Below are positions 60,551-64,000 of a DNA stretch of 64,000 bases, piece after piece. Under the pieces are notes generated by a model. That model made no database searches, was not told the origin of the DNA, and saw only the letters and a list, made by a program, of their open reading frames with translations. Origin of the DNA: Micavibrio sp. UBA6929 (lineage in GTDB: Bacteria; Pseudomonadota; Alphaproteobacteria; Micavibrionales; Micavibrionaceae); NCBI GenBank assembly GCA_002448815.1, contig DKAJ01000007.1, positions 1 through 64,000 of the forward strand, written 5' to 3'. The position numbers were made by a program, and so were the translations under genes. How positions within the stretch are numbered: the stretch's first letter is position 1; each line of letters starts with the position of its first letter.

Positions 60551-61666
60551 CTATGACTTTGTGCATGTCCAAGAATAACTGAGGCCGCCGCTACTATCCA
60601 AAGTAGTGCCTGATGCAGTTCCTACTGCGCATAGACCAGGATCATCTACATTGCCGGTTGGTCTGAATAGAAAGTTTTGCAAAGCAAAACTTCCGCATGT
60701 TGCTGGAATTTGTGCTTCCATATCTGCGCACGTCAAATTGGCTTTGACCGCATAACATGCATCATCAACTGAAGCGCCTGGCGGCGGGTTATTTAAAAAG
60801 TCACGATAATCTTTGAATGTGCCACGCGGCCCCATTGGCACCATCATGTCTTGTGCTGTTGCACCGCCATTACGTGATACCCACTTTAAGCCAACTGCAT
60901 CGTCGACACCTGCATCCACATATTCAATAAACCCTTCTGCCCCGTCAGAGATTTTAAGCATATCATCACCAGTATCACCAGTAATCCCGGCTGACGATCC
61001 GTTACCATTTATGGAGCCAAACGTTCTTTTTTCAAGGTAATTTTCAGAAGCCCATGTACCGCCTTCACCGTGGCCTGCGGCTTCCGTGCCCCACAAACAA
61101 TATTCTTTGTAATACGTATCGGCAGTTTTATCAGTCCCTGCCTCTGAGGAGCTTAAACACTTAGAAAATCGTGTGCCGCTATGCGCATAAGGCGTGAATT
61201 CTGCAATGATATTGGGACGATCGCTGTCGCTTTTATTGAAATCGTAGCATTTTTCTGAAGGCAGGCCCTCATTATAGCAAATTGAAATTGTGTTTAAGCA
61301 TTTTTTGCTGCTTGGCTTCTTTTCCCAGCCCCCTGTTGACAATGATGTACTGCTCCCATCACACCGAATTTCTGCTTCAAGTGTGTCAGCCTGAAAATTT
61401 TTACACGTTACGCCCTCTTCATTACAAATGTTAATGTCATTAACGGTTATATCATTCGAAATATCTTTTGTTGCGCCTGATTTCGCATATTTGGCAACAT
61501 CTGTTCTAGGAATTGTCCCTGAGTATCCCCCGCCACTTGTGCTGGTGCTAGTGCTCGTACTATCGCCGGAGGCTGATGCCGATGCGCTTTGCGCCCATGA
61601 GGATGTACTTCCTGCGGCGATCATACACAGCGCCCCCAATAACAATGCAACTTTCCCTTTAAACAC
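60551..61666 (-). CDS. Larger secreted Cys-containing protein
   Basis: 371 residues with a signal peptide (ending SSWAQ), then a Ser/Thr-rich stretch (about 27-52). The rest is polar with about 16 Cys, several in pairs of near-equal spacing (NICNEEGVTC, SICYNEGLPSEKC). The end is GLSYSWTCTKS, a pattern seen at the ends of beta-sandwich surface domains. It does not share the CTTSELDLVC block but leads the operon with two proteins that do. Perhaps a tail-fibre- or pilus-tip-like surface protein; I recognise no family. Confidence 0.65.
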   Translation of the reverse strand: MFKGKVALLLGALCMIAAGSTSSWAQSASASASGDSTSTSTSTSGGGYSGTIPRTDVAKYAKSGATKDISNDITVNDINICNEEGVTCKNFQADTLEAEIRCDGSSTSLSTGGWEKKPSSKKCLNTISICYNEGLPSEKCYDFNKSDSDRPNIIAEFTPYAHSGTRFSKCLSSSEAGTDKTADTYYKEYCLWGTEAAGHGEGGTWASENYLEKRTFGSINGNGSSAGITGDTGDDMLKISDGAEGFIEYVDAGVDDAVGLKWVSRNGGATAQDMMVPMGPRGTFKDYRDFLNNPPPGASVDDACYAVKANLTCADMEAQIPATCGSFALQNFLFRPTGNVDDPGLCAVGTASGTTLDSSGGLSYSWTCTKS

Positions 61667-61796
61667 TTAAGTCTCTCCCTTTTGAACAATTTACGCGTCT
61701 ATCATCCCATATATACTAACGTATTAAATGTTAAGATACAATTAAGTCAATTATGCCATGGCCATGATATGTCGTTGAGGTGACTTTACTTTTTAC

Positions 61797-63587
61797 ATGG
61801 CGCGCCCTATAAATTCAGCCATGAGCAGCATCGCATATATTTTATCAGATCTTATGGGGCAGGCTTTTGCCGCCCTTGACCTTCCCGCAGAACTGGGCGT
61901 CGTGCGCGTATCAGATCGCCCTGACCTTGCGCAGTTCCAATGTAATGGCGCGATGGCCGCCGCCAAGGTTGCCAAAAAGCCACCGCGCGCCATCGCCGAG
62001 GATATCGCCGCGCGCTTGCAGGAAAACCCCATTTTTGCCAAAGTTGAAGTGGCGGGCCCTGGCTTTATTAACTTAAACGTGACGCATGACTATCTGGCGC
62101 AGCATATACAAACCTATGGCCGTGACGCGCATTGCGGCGCGGCGCGGCTTAGCGCGCCACAAACAATTGTACTGGATTATGGCGGCCCGAACGTTGCCAA
62201 GGCGATGCATGTTGGGCATTTACGCAGTTCTATCATTGGGGATTGCCTGCGCCGCATTTTTGACTTTGCAGGTTACAAGGCCTATGGCGATGTGCATATG
62301 GGTGACTGGGGTCTGCCAATGGGGCAGGTTTTATCGGAATTGCAATTAATGCACCCTGATTGGGTTTATTTTGATGATGCCTTCACGGGGGATTACCCCA
62401 CTGAATCGCCCGTATCGATGGATGATCTGGCCGAGATTTATCCGCGCGCCTCTGGCGCATGCAAGGAAGATGCGGATCGCCTGAAGCTTGCACGTGACAT
62501 CACAGCAAAACTGCAAGACGGTCACCGTGGATACCGCGCACTATGGCGTCATTTTGTTGATGTATCGATTGCCGGTATGAAAGGCAATTTTGATGCGCTG
62601 AATGTGCATTTTGACCTGTGGCTGGGCGAAAGTGATGCGCATGACACGATCGTGCCAATGGTTGACGCCCTCAAAGAACAAGGGCTTGCCGAAACCAGTG
62701 ACGGTGCCTTGGTTGTCAGCGTTGATCAGGACGATGATAAAAAAGAAATGCCGCCGCTGATTTTATACAAAAGTGACGGCGCAGTGATGTATGGCACAAC
62801 CGACTTGGCCACCATTGTTGATCGCATGCGCGATTATAGCCCAGCGCAAATTATTTATGTGGTTGATCAGCGCCAATCCCTGCATTTTGAACAAGTCTTT
62901 CGCGCTGCGCGCAAAGGCGGAATTGTCACGCCAGACACAACTCTGTTCCACGCTGGCTTTGGCACAATGAATGGCACAGACGGCAAACCGTTTAAAACGC
63001 GCGCTGGCGGGGTTATGAAACTGGAAGATTTGATTGCCATGGCCGTTGATAAAGCCACTGCACGCCTAAACGAAGCGGACATCGCCAGTGATTTCAGCGC
63101 CGAAGAGCGCAGCGATATCGCGCACAAAGTTGGCATTGCCGCCCTTAAATTTGCGGATCTACATAACAACCGCAGTTCGGATTACGTCTTTGACCTTGAC
63201 CGCATGACCGCATTTGAGGGCAAAACGGGGCCATATTTGCTGTATCAAGTTGTACGTATCACTTCATTACTGCGTAAGGCGCAGGCACAGGGCTTAAGCC
63301 CTTCTGAAGCCGTGACGTTACAAGATGATGATGCGGCGCTGGCACTGATGCTGGCGGAATTTCCTGATCACTTTGCCTTAGCGATGCAAAATTACACGCC
63401 GCATGTTTTGTGCGACTACGCGTATAAACTTGCCCAAGCCTTCAGCAGTTTTTACAGCAAGTGTCATATTCTATCGGAAACGGATGAACAGCTGCGCGCC
63501 AGCCGCTTGCAGCTTTGCGCCCTGACTGCCCACCAATTAGAAGTTATCTTGAACTTGCTGGGCATCGACGTGCCCGAGCGCATGTAA
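61797..63587 (+). CDS. argS: Arginyl-tRNA synthetase
   Basis: 596 residues. Class I synthetase: the N-terminal Add-1 domain (about 1-110), the HIGH-type motif in NVAKAMHVGHLRSSIIGD, GDVHMGDWGLPMGQVL, VVDQRQSLHFEQVF, GTMNGTDGKPFKTRAGGVMKL in pieces (the KMSK-equivalent loop), and the DALR anticodon-binding domain at the end (CALTAHQLEVILNLLGID). The ATG at 61797 is chosen; the one at 61821 is equally possible. It charges tRNA-Arg. It lies alone between the secreted-protein operon and the gene at 63678. Confidence 0.96.
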   Translation: MARPINSAMSSIAYILSDLMGQAFAALDLPAELGVVRVSDRPDLAQFQCNGAMAAAKVAKKPPRAIAEDIAARLQENPIFAKVEVAGPGFINLNVTHDYLAQHIQTYGRDAHCGAARLSAPQTIVLDYGGPNVAKAMHVGHLRSSIIGDCLRRIFDFAGYKAYGDVHMGDWGLPMGQVLSELQLMHPDWVYFDDAFTGDYPTESPVSMDDLAEIYPRASGACKEDADRLKLARDITAKLQDGHRGYRALWRHFVDVSIAGMKGNFDALNVHFDLWLGESDAHDTIVPMVDALKEQGLAETSDGALVVSVDQDDDKKEMPPLILYKSDGAVMYGTTDLATIVDRMRDYSPAQIIYVVDQRQSLHFEQVFRAARKGGIVTPDTTLFHAGFGTMNGTDGKPFKTRAGGVMKLEDLIAMAVDKATARLNEADIASDFSAEERSDIAHKVGIAALKFADLHNNRSSDYVFDLDRMTAFEGKTGPYLLYQVVRITSLLRKAQAQGLSPSEAVTLQDDDAALALMLAEFPDHFALAMQNYTPHVLCDYAYKLAQAFSSFYSKCHILSETDEQLRASRLQLCALTAHQLEVILNLLGIDVPERM

Positions 63588-63677
63588 AGCCGCCCTGTTT
63601 AAGGCACTCTTTTTCAAGGCCATCTTTGGTGATAATCGCGCTTGGCTAAGATTGGCCAATGTGGTTTAATTGATCCC

Positions 63678-64000
63678 ATGATCGGTTTGCAATCCTTGCA
63701 CATTAAGCCTTCGTTACTGCGTACAATCGGACAGATTGAGACGTTTAATGGCCTGTGGAATGGGCTGGACGATCATACAACGGGCCTGAATTTGCTGGGC
63801 GATGTGGCCGCCCACGGCGCGCAGCTTAAATCTTTGATGGAGCCCCTGAAAAATCGTGAATTGACGCTGGATATTTTACTGGCGCTGCATAAGACATTTT
63901 GCCCAGGCGAGGATAGCGGCGCGCTCAAGAACGCTGAAACAAATTTGGACATCACCCATAACGGCCAGCATATCGGCACATTAGAAACAGCTGCGCCGGA
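63678..64000 (+). CDS. Partial gene, possible Fic-family protein N-terminus (runs off the window)
   Basis: The frame is open from ATG 63678 to the window end, 107 codons. The start reads MIGLQSLHIKPSLLRTIGQI then ETFNGLWNGLDDHTTGLNLL, resembling the opening of Fic-domain proteins (a helix with 'I..id.f.G.W'). The next part (LTLDILLALHKTFCPGEDSG, HNGQHIGTL) is consistent with a Fic-type helical N-terminal region ('lt...i..lH..l'). The Fic motif HPFxDGN would be beyond the window. Low certainty. Confidence 0.45.
   Translation, partial: MIGLQSLHIKPSLLRTIGQIETFNGLWNGLDDHTTGLNLLGDVAAHGAQLKSLMEPLKNRELTLDILLALHKTFCPGEDSGALKNAETNLDITHNGQHIGTLETAAP

Noticed and set aside
1..64000. tRNA, rRNA, CRISPR arrays and insertion sequences
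   Set aside because: No cloverleaf with a GTTCRA arm and anticodon stem, no rRNA-like conserved blocks, no regularly spaced short repeats and no transposase-like ORF were found by reading. A scan with dedicated tools would be needed to exclude degenerate cases.

Overview
The window reads as chromosomal DNA of a Gram-negative alphaproteobacterium of moderate GC content. The best evidence is a circularly permuted, two-piece tmRNA gene (58697-59072), the mutM / small ORF / rpsT / dnaA order, an MlaEF ABC transporter and PBP1A. I cannot fix the genus; a Micavibrio-like or other deep-branching lineage is only a guess. No rRNA, tRNA, CRISPR array, insertion sequence or prophage was recognised.

Layout. 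(1) 1-12019: a type I secretion locus on the + strand. It holds the end of a giant RTX-repeat protein, its ABC exporter, its HlyD-type adaptor, an autotransporter-like outer-membrane protein, a MotA/ExbB-like plus MotB-like ion-channel pair, and a TolC-like outer-membrane channel. The gene set resembles Salmonella SPI-4 (SiiA-F), where a proton-channel pair works with a type I secretion system for a giant adhesin. This is the most interesting system in the window. (2) 12081-21547: a PEBP-family protein, a chemotaxis receptor with a small membrane partner, gyrB, hisC, recF and dnaN. (3) 22045-26171: a biotin operon (bioB-bioF-bioD-bioA) on the - strand, headed by a Zur-like regulator with candidate operator sequences. 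(4) 27596-33427: a - strand cluster with DotD, DotC, DotB and IcmT homologues, a lytic transglycosylase, a proline-rich protein and a DsbC/G-like protein, i.e. part of a type IVB (Dot/Icm or IncI-like) secretion system. (5) 33621-38901: a Bax-inhibitor-1 protein and three tandem paralogous prepilin-like proteins with Cys-rich ends. (6) 39036-44012: a secreted coiled-coil protein of unknown function and a 1150-residue protein with an EF-hand-like loop and C-terminal repeats. (7) 44030-49759: groES-groEL, a GNAT-like protein, an XRE regulator, a candidate small RNA with its own promoter and terminator, and mutM. (8) 49912-58604: rpsT, dnaA, a TcpQ-domain protein, a VanX-type dipeptidase, mlaE-mlaF and PBP1A. 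(9) 58697-64000: tmRNA with an unusually long predicted tag, four small secreted Cys-containing proteins (three of them paralogues), argS, and the start of a possible Fic-family gene.

Recurring theme: much of the non-housekeeping content is cell-surface or export machinery (type I secretion, autotransporter, type IVB secretion, prepilins, secreted Cys-rich proteins and a disulfide isomerase-like protein). That suits an organism that attaches to or attacks other cells, but this ecological reading is inference. All calls come from reading translated sequence and DNA by eye; no database search was run.
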